A DNA stretch of 64,000 nucleotides from Hydractinia symbiolongicarpus (GCF_029227915.1 NC_079879.1:17918001-17982000); one strand, 5' to 3'. Positions 1 to 9,325 are shown, numbered from the stretch's first letter. Notes: generated from the letters alone by a model not told the origin. A program made the numbers and translations.

Positions 1-1
1 A

Positions 2-546
2 TCGATTATCCCCATTTTACCATTACGACACCGAATGAGATGCACCAATTCGATCTACTGTATGCCTCACAACAGGGTATATGGAAACACCTACAAATAC
101 ATACTGACAGGTATTGACGTGCCTTTAAGCTATAAAGTAGCAAGACCGTTGCGTACAAAAAAAGCCGGCGATGTCGCGGATATGATCAAGGATATCTACA
201 AAGCCGGACCTCCACAGTACCCCAAAACCTTCAAATGCGACAATGGCTGCTGGAGGGTAAAGGGGTTGAAATTAGGAGGGCCACTACCAAATATCACCAT
301 ACATTCACGGCCTTTGTAGAGTCGTACAATAAGGTAATTGCCGAAAGACTTTTTAAGCCACAAGATGCCCAAGAGTTGGCTTCTGATGAGACTAGTAGCA
401 CCTGGGTTAAACACTTGTATACCATCGTGAAGGGTCTTAATAATACCAAAACTACCATGATAAACATGAAGCCCAACAATGCAATTAGGATGGATGAAGT
501 ACCACTCTCAAAAAGCGAGGAATATCCCAAAGAGAAAGCCTTATTA
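2..546 (+). pseudogene. Polinton/Maverick integrase, 5' part (DDE core), interrupted
   Basis: Retroviral-type integrase of a Polinton/Maverick element, which would insert the element's DNA ends into the host genome. Seen in pieces: QFDLLY near 43-60 (expected first catalytic Asp), YGNTYKYILTGIDV at about 80-120, FKCDNG at 229-246 (second Asp) and VESYNK at about 318-335 (catalytic Glu), then W.KHLYTIVKGLNNTK. The reading frame shifts near 60 and again near 240-300, so the core is broken. At 545-546 (a TA) the gene is cut by the nested transposon and resumes at 5874. The N-terminal zinc-binding part, if present, lies outside the window. Family assignment is from remembered Maverick integrase motifs; the frameshifts are seen directly. 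It runs convergently with the DNA polymerase relic at 6.5-9.3 kb, and both probably come from one element. Confidence 0.85.
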
Positions 547-569
547 CCTTAATCGGACAAATTTTCGCG
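547..569 (+). repeat. Left terminal inverted repeat
   Basis: The 23 bp starting CCTTAATCGGACAAA are the exact reverse complement of 5849-5871. The flanking TA at 545-546 is the target duplication. Confidence 0.95.
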
Positions 570-570
570 C

Positions 571-710
571 GGATTTAATTTCGCGAGGTCAAATAAATCG
601 CATTTCGCGAGGATTTAATTTCGCGAATTTAGTCTTTTCAAAAATTTCGCGAGGATTTAATTTCGCGAATTCAGGCTTTCTAAAAATTACGCGTGGATTT
701 AATTTCGCGA
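571..710 (+). repeat. Left subterminal 42-bp array (4 sites)
   Basis: The 16-bp motif GGATTTAATTTCGCGA starts at 571, 611, 653 and 695 (spacing 40, 42, 42), each usually preceded by TTTCGCGA or a variant. Such iterated subterminal motifs are typical transposase binding sites (inference). The motif has the same orientation as in the right-end array, so it is a direct rather than an inverted repeat of that end. Sites 3 and 4 are copied at 2544 and 2586 by the internal duplication. Confidence 0.93.
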
Positions 711-843
711 ATTCTGTCTTAACTTAAAACAATTTTTCACGAAACATTTGAATATTGTAAAAATTGTAAAGGAAAGAAAATGATTTATTGTAATCAGTAT
801 CAAGAATCATGCTTTTTCTTCCGAGTTACATGTCAAAATCTAT

Positions 844-2070
844 TTACAAATCATCTTCGTCATCAAAAACATCAAAAAAATTCCTATCTTCATCCTCTTC
901 ATTTTCTTCGACCCATTCTTCTTCGTCGCTTTCGTCTTCGATCCCATAATCACTGACGTATTTTGAAGCTGTGGACAAACCAGAAGAATTGACAGCTTGA
1001 ACATTAGGTTCTTCGTCTAACATTGGGTCGATGTCGTTAAACGGATCAAGGCTTGGTAAACCGGACATACCCTTGGCTACAGCATCCTTTATACCTGCTA
1101 CTTGCCAACCCTTCAAGCACACCTGTTTCCCAACATCCGACGTCATTTCATTGTACATCTCAATTCATTTCGCGTGTAACGGTTTGACAATCGAAAGCTT
1201 TAGTGCTACTTCAATCGTTTCGAGCTCTTGACCTTTATCCATAGCTTGGGTGATTTGATCTGCGTACCAGGTGGTAAACTTCTTTTTCATCATGCGTTTT
1301 ACATAGCCATTTGGGCCTCCTTGGACGTCAAGAGGTTGGAAGAGGTATGTAAAATTGGCAGGAACGCTCTCTAGCAATACATGGTTGTCAGACAATACCT
1401 TCAAGACAGGACCGGTCATTTGCCCTTTAAAGACATCCATAATCATTAAAGCCGACTGATCTTTCTCCAATCCCAGCCTCTCTCGCTCTTTCTTGACGTA
1501 CGAAACAATTATTTCATTCAACAGCTTAATTGATTCCTCTTCATTACCATAATGTTTGGGGTTCGCACTAAGTGAAAACGACGATGGAAAGCTTACTCTA
1601 GGGAGGCTTTGTAGTGTTTTCCCTCCGTATATCAACTGTATTGGCAAAAATTTACCATCCAATGTTATTGTGAAGGTCGCGGTAATCATTCTTTTATCGC
1701 TCGAACCTTTAATTGGAACAGTTTTTGATCCTTTTTGTGCTAACGTTTTGTTGGATACGGGTACGTATTTTGAAGGCGTTTGATCCAGATTGAGAACAAG
1801 TGATGGTGGGATATTGTTTTCCTCGATCTTTCGGACAATTCCATGTAAATATGAAGTTTCAAGCTCTTTTCGAAGTGCTTCAGGAATAGGGACTTTCCCT
1901 GTTGTACCGAATCTTTTGACAAAGCCCATCCTTCGAAACAAGCTTTGTGCCCAGTGTGAACGGCTGAGATCAATATGATCGAGATTCATCTCGGGATGAC
2001 GTTTAATTAATGCTTTTGCGACTGACTCGGCGATTCCCCAAGTGATAACTCCTCCTCTTCCGTGTACAGC
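844..2070 (-). pseudogene. Transposase exon 2, extra copy lacking exon 1
   Basis: Downstream tandem copy of the DDE transposase catalytic exon. It starts after a TTTTTAG acceptor at 2070 and reads in one frame to a stop at 844, except for a TGA at 1165-1167. Residues fitting a DDD/DDE_1 core: NLDQTP, then IMDVFKGQ, then FQPLDVQGG, followed by a basic helix (KRMMKKKF). The tail is strongly acidic (DESDEEEWVEENEEDED). The TGA sits in HAK-stop-IEMYNEMTS; related transposases as I remember them have Trp there, so a TGG-to-TGA change is likely. No exon 1 lies between this copy and the second copy, so it could be used only by splicing across the duplication or as a 3' alternative exon. It has the same translation as the copy at 2735-3961. 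Confidence 0.88.
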
Positions 2071-2151
2071 CTAAAAAGTAAAAAATTATGAAATAGCCAC
2101 GCAGGCGTGAAGCATCTCAGCCGGCCTACGATTTACTCCTACATGATTGTC

Positions 2152-2238
2152 ACTTTTTGAGACAAAAAGGCAAAATTCTAGGCAAAGTATTTACTCCTAC
2201 ATGATTGCCTAGAATTTTGCCTTTTTGTCTCAAAAAGT
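2152..2238. repeat. 34-bp-arm perfect hairpin in the transposase intron (repeated at 4043-4129)
   Basis: Arms 2152-2185 and 2205-2238 are perfect reverse complements (outer end ACTTTTTGAGACAAAAAGG), with a 19-nt loop. TTTACTCCTACATGATTG occurs both just upstream of the left arm and across the loop into the right arm, so the structure looks like a snap-back duplication or a very small foldback element. The tandem copy repeats it 1,891 bp later. Confidence 0.9.
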
Positions 2239-2734
2239 ATATGCTTCTACCTCTATCGATAATCTTAGGTCTCAGCCTTCGGCTGAGAATTAAAAAAATG
2301 CTATTCAATTTCATTTTTAAGTTGGGGAATTTCACTTGTTGACGTCATAGTTTAGTACATACGAGGATGTTGCTTGTTGAGAAATCTTTTCACACCTCGC
2401 GGGCATACTTACCATAAGTTAGACCTTGTCCTAATGCTAAGTAAGACATTTATTTGGGGTGTACATTAATAACTGGGTCTCTTATTGAAATATATAAAAA
2501 ATGCATTTACCCGTAGATAATTCTGTATCATCAAATCGATTGAGGATTTAATTTCGCGAATTCAGGCTTTCTAAAAATTACGCGTGGATTTAATTTCGCG
2601 AATTCTGTCTTAACTTAAAACAATTTTTCACGAAACATTTGAATATTGTAAAAATTGTAAAGGAAAGAAAATGATTTATTGTAATCAGTATCAAGAATCA
2701 TGCTTTTTCTTCCGAGTTACATGTCAAAATCTAT

Positions 2735-4904
2735 TTACAAATCATCTTCGTCATCAAAAACATCAAAAAAATTCCTATCTTCATCCTCTTCATTTTCTTC
2801 GACCCATTCTTCTTCGTCGCTTTCGTCTTCGATCCCATAATCACTGACGTATTTTGAAGCTGTGGACAAACCAGAAGAATTGACAGCTTGAACATTAGGT
2901 TCTTCGTCTAACATTGGGTCGATGTCGTTAAACGGATCAAGGCTTGGTAAACCGGACATACCCTTGGCTACAGCATCCTTTATACCTGCTACTTGCCAAC
3001 CCTTCAAGCACACCTGTTTCCCAACATCCGACGTCATTTCATTGTACATCTCAATTCATTTCGCGTGTAACGGTTTGACAATCGAAAGCTTTAGTGCTAC
3101 TTCAATCGTTTCGAGCTCTTGACCTTTATCCATAGCTTGGGTGATTTGATCTGCGTACCAGGTGGTAAACTTCTTTTTCATCATGCGTTTTACATAGCCA
3201 TTTGGGCCTCCTTGGACGTCAAGAGGTTGGAAGAGGTATGTAAAATTGGCAGGAACGCTCTCTAGCAATACATGGTTGTCAGACAATACCTTCAAGACAG
3301 GACCGGTCATTTGCCCTTTAAAGACATCCATAATCATTAAAGCCGACTGATCTTTCTCCAATCCCAGCCTCTCTCGCTCTTTCTTGACGTACGAAACAAT
3401 TATTTCATTCAACAGCTTAATTGATTCCTCTTCATTACCATAATGTTTGGGGTTCGCACTAAGTGAAAACGACGATGGAAAGCTTACTCTAGGGAGGCTT
3501 TGTAGTGTTTTCCCTCCGTATATCAACTGTATTGGCAAAAATTTACCATCCAATGTTATTGTGAAGGTCGCGGTAATCATTCTTTTATCGCTCGAACCTT
3601 TAATTGGAACAGTTTTTGATCCTTTTTGTGCTAACGTTTTGTTGGATACGGGTACGTATTTTGAAGGCGTTTGATCCAGATTGAGAACAAGTGATGGTGG
3701 GATATTGTTTTCCTCGATCTTTCGGACAATTCCATGTAAATATGAAGTTTCAAGCTCTTTTCGAAGTGCTTCAGGAATAGGGACTTTCCCTGTTGTACCG
3801 AATCTTTTGACAAAGCCCATCCTTCGAAACAAGCTTTGTGCCCAGTGTGAACGGCTGAGATCAATATGATCGAGATTCATCTCGGGATGACGTTTAATTA
3901 ATGCTTTTGCGACTGACTCGGCGATTCCCCAAGTGATAACTCCTCCTCTTCCGTGTACAGCCTAAAAAGTAAAAAATTATGAAATAGCCACGCAGGCGTG
4001 AAGCATCTCAGCCGGCCTACGATTTACTCCTACATGATTGTCACTTTTTGAGACAAAAAGGCAAAATTCTAGGCAAAGTATTTACTCCTACATGATTGCC
4101 TAGAATTTTGCCTTTTTGTCTCAAAAAGTATATGCTTCTACCTCTATCGATAATCTTAGGTCTCAGCCTTCGGCTGAGAATTAAAAAAATGCTATTCAAT
4201 TTCATTTTTAAGTTGGGGAATTTCACTTGTTGACGTCATAGTTTAGTACATACGAGGATGTTGCTTGTTGAGAAATCTTTTCACACCTCGCGGGCATACT
4301 TACCATAAGTTAGACCTTGTCCTAATGCTAAGTAAGACATTTATTTGGGGTGTACATTAATAACTGGGTCTCTTATTGAAATATATAAAAAATGCATTTA
4401 CCCGTAGATAATTCTGTATCATCAAATCGATTGGCCCTAAGAGCAAAGGTCTTCCACGACGAGCGGTTTTCAATGTATTACTTGGTTGGCGTTTTTGTCG
4501 CAATGCATTCCGAATCTCCTCTTCGTACTTTTTTCGCATTGTTCGAACAGTGCTTTCGCTCAGTTCGGGAAACTCATCTTTATATCTTCTTAAAGTGCTA
4601 GCTGTACTGTATTCCGAAGCATACTTTCCAAAAGCGTGTCTTTGGTTATCAGAGTACTTAGTGTATGATCCTCTCAGTTTCTTTTTCGCTCCTAGTTCAC
4701 GTGATGTTGCTGCGGCAGACGCTTCATAGTCCAGCAAACCAAGTCCTGTTTCCGAATGAGAGGTTGTAGCGTGCTAATCGGTGACGATGATGCAAGAGAA
4801 CTACAGTCGTCAACTGTCAAATCTACATCACATAAAGTTTGTTTTGGCGTTGATGAATTTTGTCTACTTTTTTTAATTCTTCCAAGGCTATTAATAATAG
4901 ACAT
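2735..4904 (-). pseudogene. Pogo/CENP-B-type DDE transposase, two-exon gene, broken
   Basis: Transposase of the nested element, expected to bind the element ends and catalyse DNA cleavage and strand transfer in the nucleus. Exon 1 ends at 4402 (donor CGG|GTAAAT); exon 2 runs 3961-2735 after a TTTTTAG acceptor, phase 0 to phase 0. Exon 1 gives a basic helix-turn-helix region (RGSYTKYSDNQRHAFGKYA, then STVRTMRKKYEEEI) and an RRGRPLLLG linker. Exon 2 gives WGIAESVAKALIKRH, LDQTP (Asp 1), MDVFKGQMT (Asp 2), FQPLDV (Asp 3) and an acidic tail. The only good ATG (4904, MSIINSLGRIKK) is one nucleotide out of frame with the HTH region. The switch is between about 4740 and 4800, so there is a frameshift or an unrecognised small intron. 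An in-frame TGA at 3056-3058 replaces a probable Trp. It is divergent from the HIRAN ORF. Superfamily assignment is firm; the exact pogo/Tigger/Tc5 branch is not. Confidence 0.88.
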
Positions 4905-5061
4905 CTTTTACTTCTGATCGTACACTTCCCTCGTTCACCAAAACAAATGAAAAAAAGATGTCATGAAATGGAAAACAGGTTTTTCCCCACGTACTTAAAT
5001 TCGAACGTTAAATTCGAATTCCAATGGAATTCCTTCTTTGTTTAAACAACACTTCAGAAAT
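4905..5061. promoter_or_regulatory. Divergent intergenic region between transposase and HIRAN ORF
   Basis: 157 bp separate the two divergent start codons, so it probably holds both promoters (inference). It contains the near-palindromic string TTCGAACGTTAAATTCGAA followed by a GAATTCCAATGGAATTC inverted repeat at about 5000-5035. No clear TATA box was assigned. Confidence 0.5.
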
Positions 5062-5597
5062 ATGGCGGACACGAACAAGGTCTTGGTATTTTCATCGGCA
5101 GTACGTGGCTTTCACGTTTACCGTGATGTTTGGAATCCCTATGAAAATGAAGAGCTTGAATGTCGTTTTGAGAAAAACAATATATTTGATATGTTCGCGA
5201 TCAAAACATGTCGCATCGAAAATAATGAAACAGTTGGTCATTTACTAAGGGAAATTTCTCGCCCTACCAAATATCTTTTGGATAGAGGGGCTACAGTTGT
5301 GGCAAAGCTGACAGCCACAGAAGATCGGCTCTATTTCAAGGAGGTCTTGAAATTGCCTGCGAAATAACAGTTTCGATGCCTGGAAGTATCAAGGGGCACA
5401 TGCTTCTTCGACGCTATCAAGATATGGTGGATGAATTATATTGTCAACCAAAGAATGAGGTCATCATGGGTTCGTTTCTTGAGAACAATGTTGGCCGTAC
5501 CGAACCAGCCAGAGCAAAAAAACGCAAATGCGTTAAAAAAACAGTACAACCAACAGCAAGGAGCAAAGACATCCGAAACTTTTTTCAAAAGAGATAA
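5062..5597 (+). pseudogene. HIRAN-domain accessory protein with C-terminal PIP-box-like motif
   Basis: The ATG at 5062 opens MADTNKVLVFSSAVRGFHVY, then RDVWNP, ENEELECRFE, FDMFAIKTC, ETVGHLLREISR and a glycine-containing end. This is the HIRAN pattern (SAVRG.HVY.D.W.P ... VGHLP.EISR). HIRAN domains bind 3' single-stranded DNA ends in the fork remodeller HLTF. The frame must shift by one near 5320-5345; the second frame continues GGLEIACEITVSMPGS and runs to the stop at 5595. Its tail is basic (AKKRKCVKKT, a possible nuclear signal) and ends SKDIRNFFQKR, which fits the I-x-x-F-F core of a PCNA-interacting motif with Ser at the usual Gln position. It is the only other long ORF of the element. 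An accessory role is inferred from position; it could instead be a captured host domain. Confidence 0.78.
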
Positions 5598-5725
5598 AAT
5601 AATATTATTTACCGTATTTTTTTACGAATTTTGTTGTAAGTTTTACATAGAAAAAAATAATCGAGAACAAAACATTTCACGAGTATTAATTTTCGCGATG
5701 GTACAAATTAAAAAAAAATTCGCGA

Positions 5726-5825
5726 GGATTTAATTTCGCGAATTCAGGCTTTCCAAAAATTTCGCACGGATTTAATTTCGCGATTTGACTGTTTGCAAAT
5801 ATTTCGCGAGGATTTAATTTCGCGA
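5726..5825 (+). repeat. Right subterminal 42-bp array (3 sites)
   Basis: GGATTTAATTTCGCGA starts at 5726, 5768 and 5810, spacing exactly 42 and 42, in the same orientation as the left array. The surrounding AATTCAGGCTTTC block is also shared directly with the left end (about 669-681). Confidence 0.93.
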
Positions 5826-5848
5826 ATTTGGGCAAAATTCGCGAAAAC

Positions 5849-5871
5849 CGCGAAAATTTGTCCGATTAAGG
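5849..5871 (-). repeat. Right terminal inverted repeat
   Basis: Perfect 23-bp reverse complement of 547-569, followed by a TA at 5872-5873. An extra TCGCGAAAACCGCGAAAA stretch lies just inside. Confidence 0.95.
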
Positions 5872-5873
5872 TA

Positions 5874-6110
5874 CCTGGGGATGGATTGTATTTATACCTC
5901 TTGCAACCCAAGGAAGAGCACGGTGATGCGAAACGACGCGCCACTGATGCCTGGGGGAGTAAAAAGATGTATAGGTTGGACCGTATAATAGCAGGTAGCC
6001 GTGCCTCATACTACCTGAAAGATGTACCTAAAAGGAGCTTTGTGTCAGAAGAGTTGATGCTGATCCCGGTGGATGTTCAGGTAGCACCGGAACATGTTAA
6101 AGAGTGGTAA
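5874..6110 (+). pseudogene. Polinton integrase, 3' part
   Basis: Continues the integrase after the nested insertion: LYLYLLQPKEEHGDAKRRAT, then KMYRLDRII, ASYYLKDVPKRSFVSEELML, ending VKEW and a stop at 6108-6110. This is the chromodomain-like C-terminal region found in Maverick integrases (recalled family pattern). It is in the same frame as the end of the 5' part once the insert and one TA are removed. The stretch itself has no internal stop, so decay here is milder than in the catalytic core. Confidence 0.85.
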
Positions 6111-6172
6111 ACACCCTCAATTTTAACTATAATTTTAACTACTTTTGCAATTAGTTAAAATTTAGCGTATAC

Positions 6173-6406
6173 TTACGACATATCAATGTCGAACATTCCC
6201 TCGAATAAATCCTGTGTATCACCCTCGGGTAGCGTGAAGTGATTTAGGTAACAATTATCGGTACCTAGGGTATCATCTCTGAATCGACACCAGGCATGTA
6301 CGGCATTCGGATTATCGCATTCCGGTTTTCTCACGGTCATCTCGGGGTACATTGCCCTTAGGGTGCTTATTCTTGCACTAAGTTGTCTACGCTGGCATCG
6401 GATCAT
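6173..6406 (-). CDS. Small unidentified ORF of the Polinton relic
   Basis: 77 codons, minus strand, lying just 3' of the polymerase fragment and tail-to-tail with the integrase (63 bp apart). It starts MIRCQRRQLSARISTLRAMY and ends FEGMFDIDMS, with an acidic C-terminus. Open sequence upstream (ESSYLHYDTVLCV, about 6430-6500) suggests it is the tail of a larger broken ORF. I do not recognise it. Codon use resembles the neighbouring Polinton ORFs. It may be a Polinton accessory gene or a sequence joined by deletion of the polymerase 3' half. Confidence 0.4.
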   Translation of the reverse strand: MIRCQRRQLSARISTLRAMYPEMTVRKPECDNPNAVHAWCRFRDDTLGTDNCYLNHFTLPEGDTQDLFEGMFDIDMS

Positions 6407-6500
6407 TTAATGCCTATGTATACCTTTTTTTCCATGCTCGTGAGGATCGTTCTTATCGGCCACACATAGCACAGTGTCATAATGCAGGTAGGAGGACTCC

Positions 6501-9325
6501 TCATCCGCTCCTCAACTTATTGTTAGCTTTTGCATACCGGTGTACGGCCTGAGTTATACCTCCTCTTATACCCTTCTCGAACATCAGGAGCATGTCGACG
6601 TCTGTAAGAAGCTCTAGCCTGATTCCGGTATATTTCAGCGCTGCTTTCCAGGCCAGACCAGGTGCGCTGTAAAAGTGTGCGAGATCAAGCTTGTAATTGT
6701 CCAGGCAGACGCCTCGAAATGTCTCGAATACGTCAGCCAATAGCAGTACTTCTATTGTTAGGTAGATGTCATGGTAGTCTCCCATGGTAACGTTATCACC
6801 CTCTGGGGTAATGACATTCCATACCTCTTTGGCGTATGCGTAGTCCCTATCGCTGATCCCCCTCATATTCAGCTTGCTATAAAAGGCCTCCTTGGGGGTA
6901 TCTTTAGCTCCTCGAATCGCTGCCATCCATCCATATACTCATAGGGGTACACGCTTTTTCGAAGCATCATCTTGAAGACATCATCCTTGTCAATAAATTC
7001 GGCCATAGACGGTACATTTGCCTTTACCCTGTCCCGATGAAGCTGCTTGGTGGTACTATACTATGCCCTGGTATTCCAGGCATGTATCCGCACACTGTTT
7101 ACACTTCATATCTGCGGCGTTTGAGCCAATGAGATTGCTTGCCAACTTATCCAGGCTTGATGCCATGAACCTGCAGCTATCGATAAACCTAATCTCTATG
7201 GTCTTATAGGTCTCGCCATCACCATATCCCATACCTCCAAGGGGTACCTTGATTTTGACGTTGAAACTGATATATCTTTCAACATTTTCGGCTATACAGC
7301 CAATGTCTTGGGTGTCGTATTTTTCACCCAGTTCCCGGATAAATAGGTATGCATCATACCCCGACAAGTTGTGGAAGATGACGGGGATTTGACTTGGTAT
7401 CTTATACTTCAAATTGCAGCTGTTATGGGCCGCACCCCTATATAGCCCGGTATAGTGACAATGGTCCCGAACTTTGCGGTTAATTTCGCAGTCGTCAAAC
7501 GGCTTCATGCAGATATGGCATTTCGATGCCTCGTCATGTTCCCTTTTTAGGACCTCTGTCAGGGGTTTCATTTCCTGCTGTGGGTAGGTATTATAGAGAC
7601 GTTTCACCTCATCCTCCAAATGGTTAACGAACCTCGTCACACAGTCCTCACCCCTGTAGACTTTTAAGGGATCTGGTACGTCCCCATATGCAAAGGTACT
7701 ATAGGTACACCAGCCGGATGGTACATGCTTGCTCAGCTTCTTGGTCTTTTACCTCTTGCATCTTCCACCAGGACTAGCAGACTCTCGAAATCTGCATAGA
7801 TGGCAAACGGTACCTTGAATTGCTGCTGGCCATCCCTATAATATAACCATTTTCGGCTTCCGTTGGCATTGTGATCTTGACTGCCTCATGGTCCCTGCAG
7901 TACCCATAATGCTTTTTCTTCAATCGAATTGTTGGGAAGGCTTGTAATCAATTTTGGCAGAAGTGCATTTTTGACGCATTTTTTGAGGTCTCCTTGCCCA
8001 GTAGCCGTGAGAGACTTTTTACGGCTGTGTAATGTGTCTTTTTGTCATCAGTAATAAGGAGTAGGTTCACCTGCTTCTTACGTTCGTTGTGAAGCGATCG
8101 ACGTAGGATATTGATCTTCCTTCCATCTATATAAAGGACGTTTACCGCAATCTCCTTGTTGTTATCCTCAAATAATATTATGCTCTTGGTGCTTGTAGGG
8201 AACTCTATACCCTCTCAATTATAAAGGCCTACATAGGACTTCATCTGAGATATTCTATTTAGATTCTTCCTATCTCCTCATGTTGCATGGATGATATTAT
8301 ACTCCACTTGAAGCACTCCTCATTATCATCATTTTTTGGGTTAATGACGTCCTTTTTAGAAGCTAGCCACTTTGGTAGCTCTATATACGACGAGCCCCTC
8401 GTTAGCCTCAATTTGTGAAAGTCTACGTCAAGGTGTAGGATTTGGGATATTGTGAAGCCACTATGTGGTAGTGCTGGATTTTCCACATGTGTTTTAACCT
8501 GAGCAAACATCCTGTCCAGCATGTCATCTACGTGACTACCCTGGAATATCGAGGCCATACTGCTATGAAAGACTTTCTTTACCTCGATGTACCCCTCGTT
8601 GGCCCCCTCTATATTTGATGGGTTCTTCCACATAATTCAAAGCCACAGCTGTACCTTCGCCGACCCCATATCTTCTGCCTGCCTCTCAACTAGGGTTTTC
8701 ACGTTTGGCCGCACCATCCCTATATATCCGTCAACGTCGGCACCTCCCATACCGGGAATTCTGAAACTTCGGAAGGTCCCGTGGAGAGCATGTTTATGTT
8801 CCTGGGGTGTAAAATCTTGCCCGGCTGATTGTATAGATTTTGGATATCTTCAAGATAATCCTCGTCAGCCTCCTGTTCGACTTCGTCATGCAGTGTAGGT
8901 TTACCGCCAGCCACCCCGTTATATAACCCCATAACCGTAGGTTTAAAGGCTACATAGGTTCTCTTGACCCCTTCTTTTATAGGTTTGGGGACAGCATCAA
9001 CCAGCCAGTTGTACCACCCCCGCATCTTGGTCTTAACAATCGAGCGATTTTTTGACAGCTCTTGCTCCTCAAAGACGTCCATGGCCTCTGGCGTTGGAAA
9101 TATAGTTACCGGCCTTACTGGATTTCGTTGTCCAACCCTTCTGGGTGACCTCTGTGATATGTCCTCCAATAGGGCAATTAATTCGGCCTTTCGTAGGCTG
9201 TAATACCCCTTAAATCCACGGGTTTTTGCAATATCACGTAGTTGTTTCACGGTGTATGAATCCATTCTCTTTATTGTATTGATTTTAGCATTGTCCGACG
9301 ATTTCATACCGGTCAGTACTAACAC
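6501..9325 (-). pseudogene. Polinton protein-primed DNA polymerase B, decayed, palm missing
   Basis: DNA polymerase that would replicate the element. Pieces in order on the minus strand: 9325-8720, SAP/Rho-N-like start (YTVKQLRDIAKTRGFKGYYS ... LRKAELIALLE) and VPKPIKEG; 8720-8259, LVERQAEDMGSAKVQL, SSYIELPKWLASKKDVINPK, NDDNEECFKWSIIS; about 8260-7640, broken frames; 7640-7056, an endonuclease VII-like cluster (CHICMKPF ... VRDHCHYTG ... GAAHNSCNLKY) and the exonuclease motif VIFHNLSGYDAYLF; 7056-6927, VFKMMLRKSVYPYEYMD; 6926-6501, FYSKLN, DVLLLADVFE-like LTIEVLLLADVFETF, FYSAPGLAWKAAL and GIRGGITQAVHRYAKANNK. The sequence stops there: the palm motifs (SLYPS, NSxYG, DTD) are absent. Frameshifts occur near 6.92, 7.05, 7.65-8.25 and 8.63 kb. 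Confidence 0.87.

Larger units (their letters stand above)
651..4432. repeat. Tandem duplication, two 1,891-bp units
   Basis: Unit 1 is 651-2541 and unit 2 is 2542-4432. Every long ORF in unit 1 recurs 1,891 bp later with an identical translation, and the stretches compared by eye are identical. The junction at 2541/2542 joins the transposase intron (ending ...AAATCGATT) to the subterminal repeat (GAGGATTTAATTTCG), with at most 1 bp of microhomology. The unit contains transposase exon 2, most of the intron and two subterminal sites, but not exon 1. Identity implies a very recent event or an assembly duplication. Confidence 0.95.
547..5871. mobile_element. Nested TA-inserting pogo/Tc1-mariner-like DNA transposon
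   Basis: A 5,325-bp element inserted in the Polinton integrase. It has 23-bp perfect terminal inverted repeats (547-569 and 5849-5871, beginning CCTTAATCGGACAAA) and a TA at each flank (545-546 and 5872-5873). Removing the element with one TA makes the integrase frame continuous across the site, so the boundaries are exact. Content: a minus-strand CENP-B/DDE transposase with exon 2 tandemly duplicated, and a plus-strand HIRAN ORF. Without the 1,891-bp duplication the element would be about 3.4 kb. TA duplication plus a DDE_1-type transposase fits the Tc1/mariner-pogo superfamily. This copy has an in-frame UGA in each transposase exon-2 copy and apparent frameshifts in both genes, so it is probably non-autonomous now. 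Confidence 0.93.

Noticed and set aside
1031-1978. Plus-strand ORFs at 1031-1231, 1556-1783 and 1790-1978 (and copies 1,891 bp on)
   Set aside because: Antisense shadows of the transposase exon; no motif.
547-5871. TTAA as the target duplication (piggyBac/Kolobok-like) because TTAA occurs near both ends
   Set aside because: With TTAA the integrase reading frame would contain a stop at the repaired site; with TA the frame is continuous and the TIRs extend outside the TTAA.
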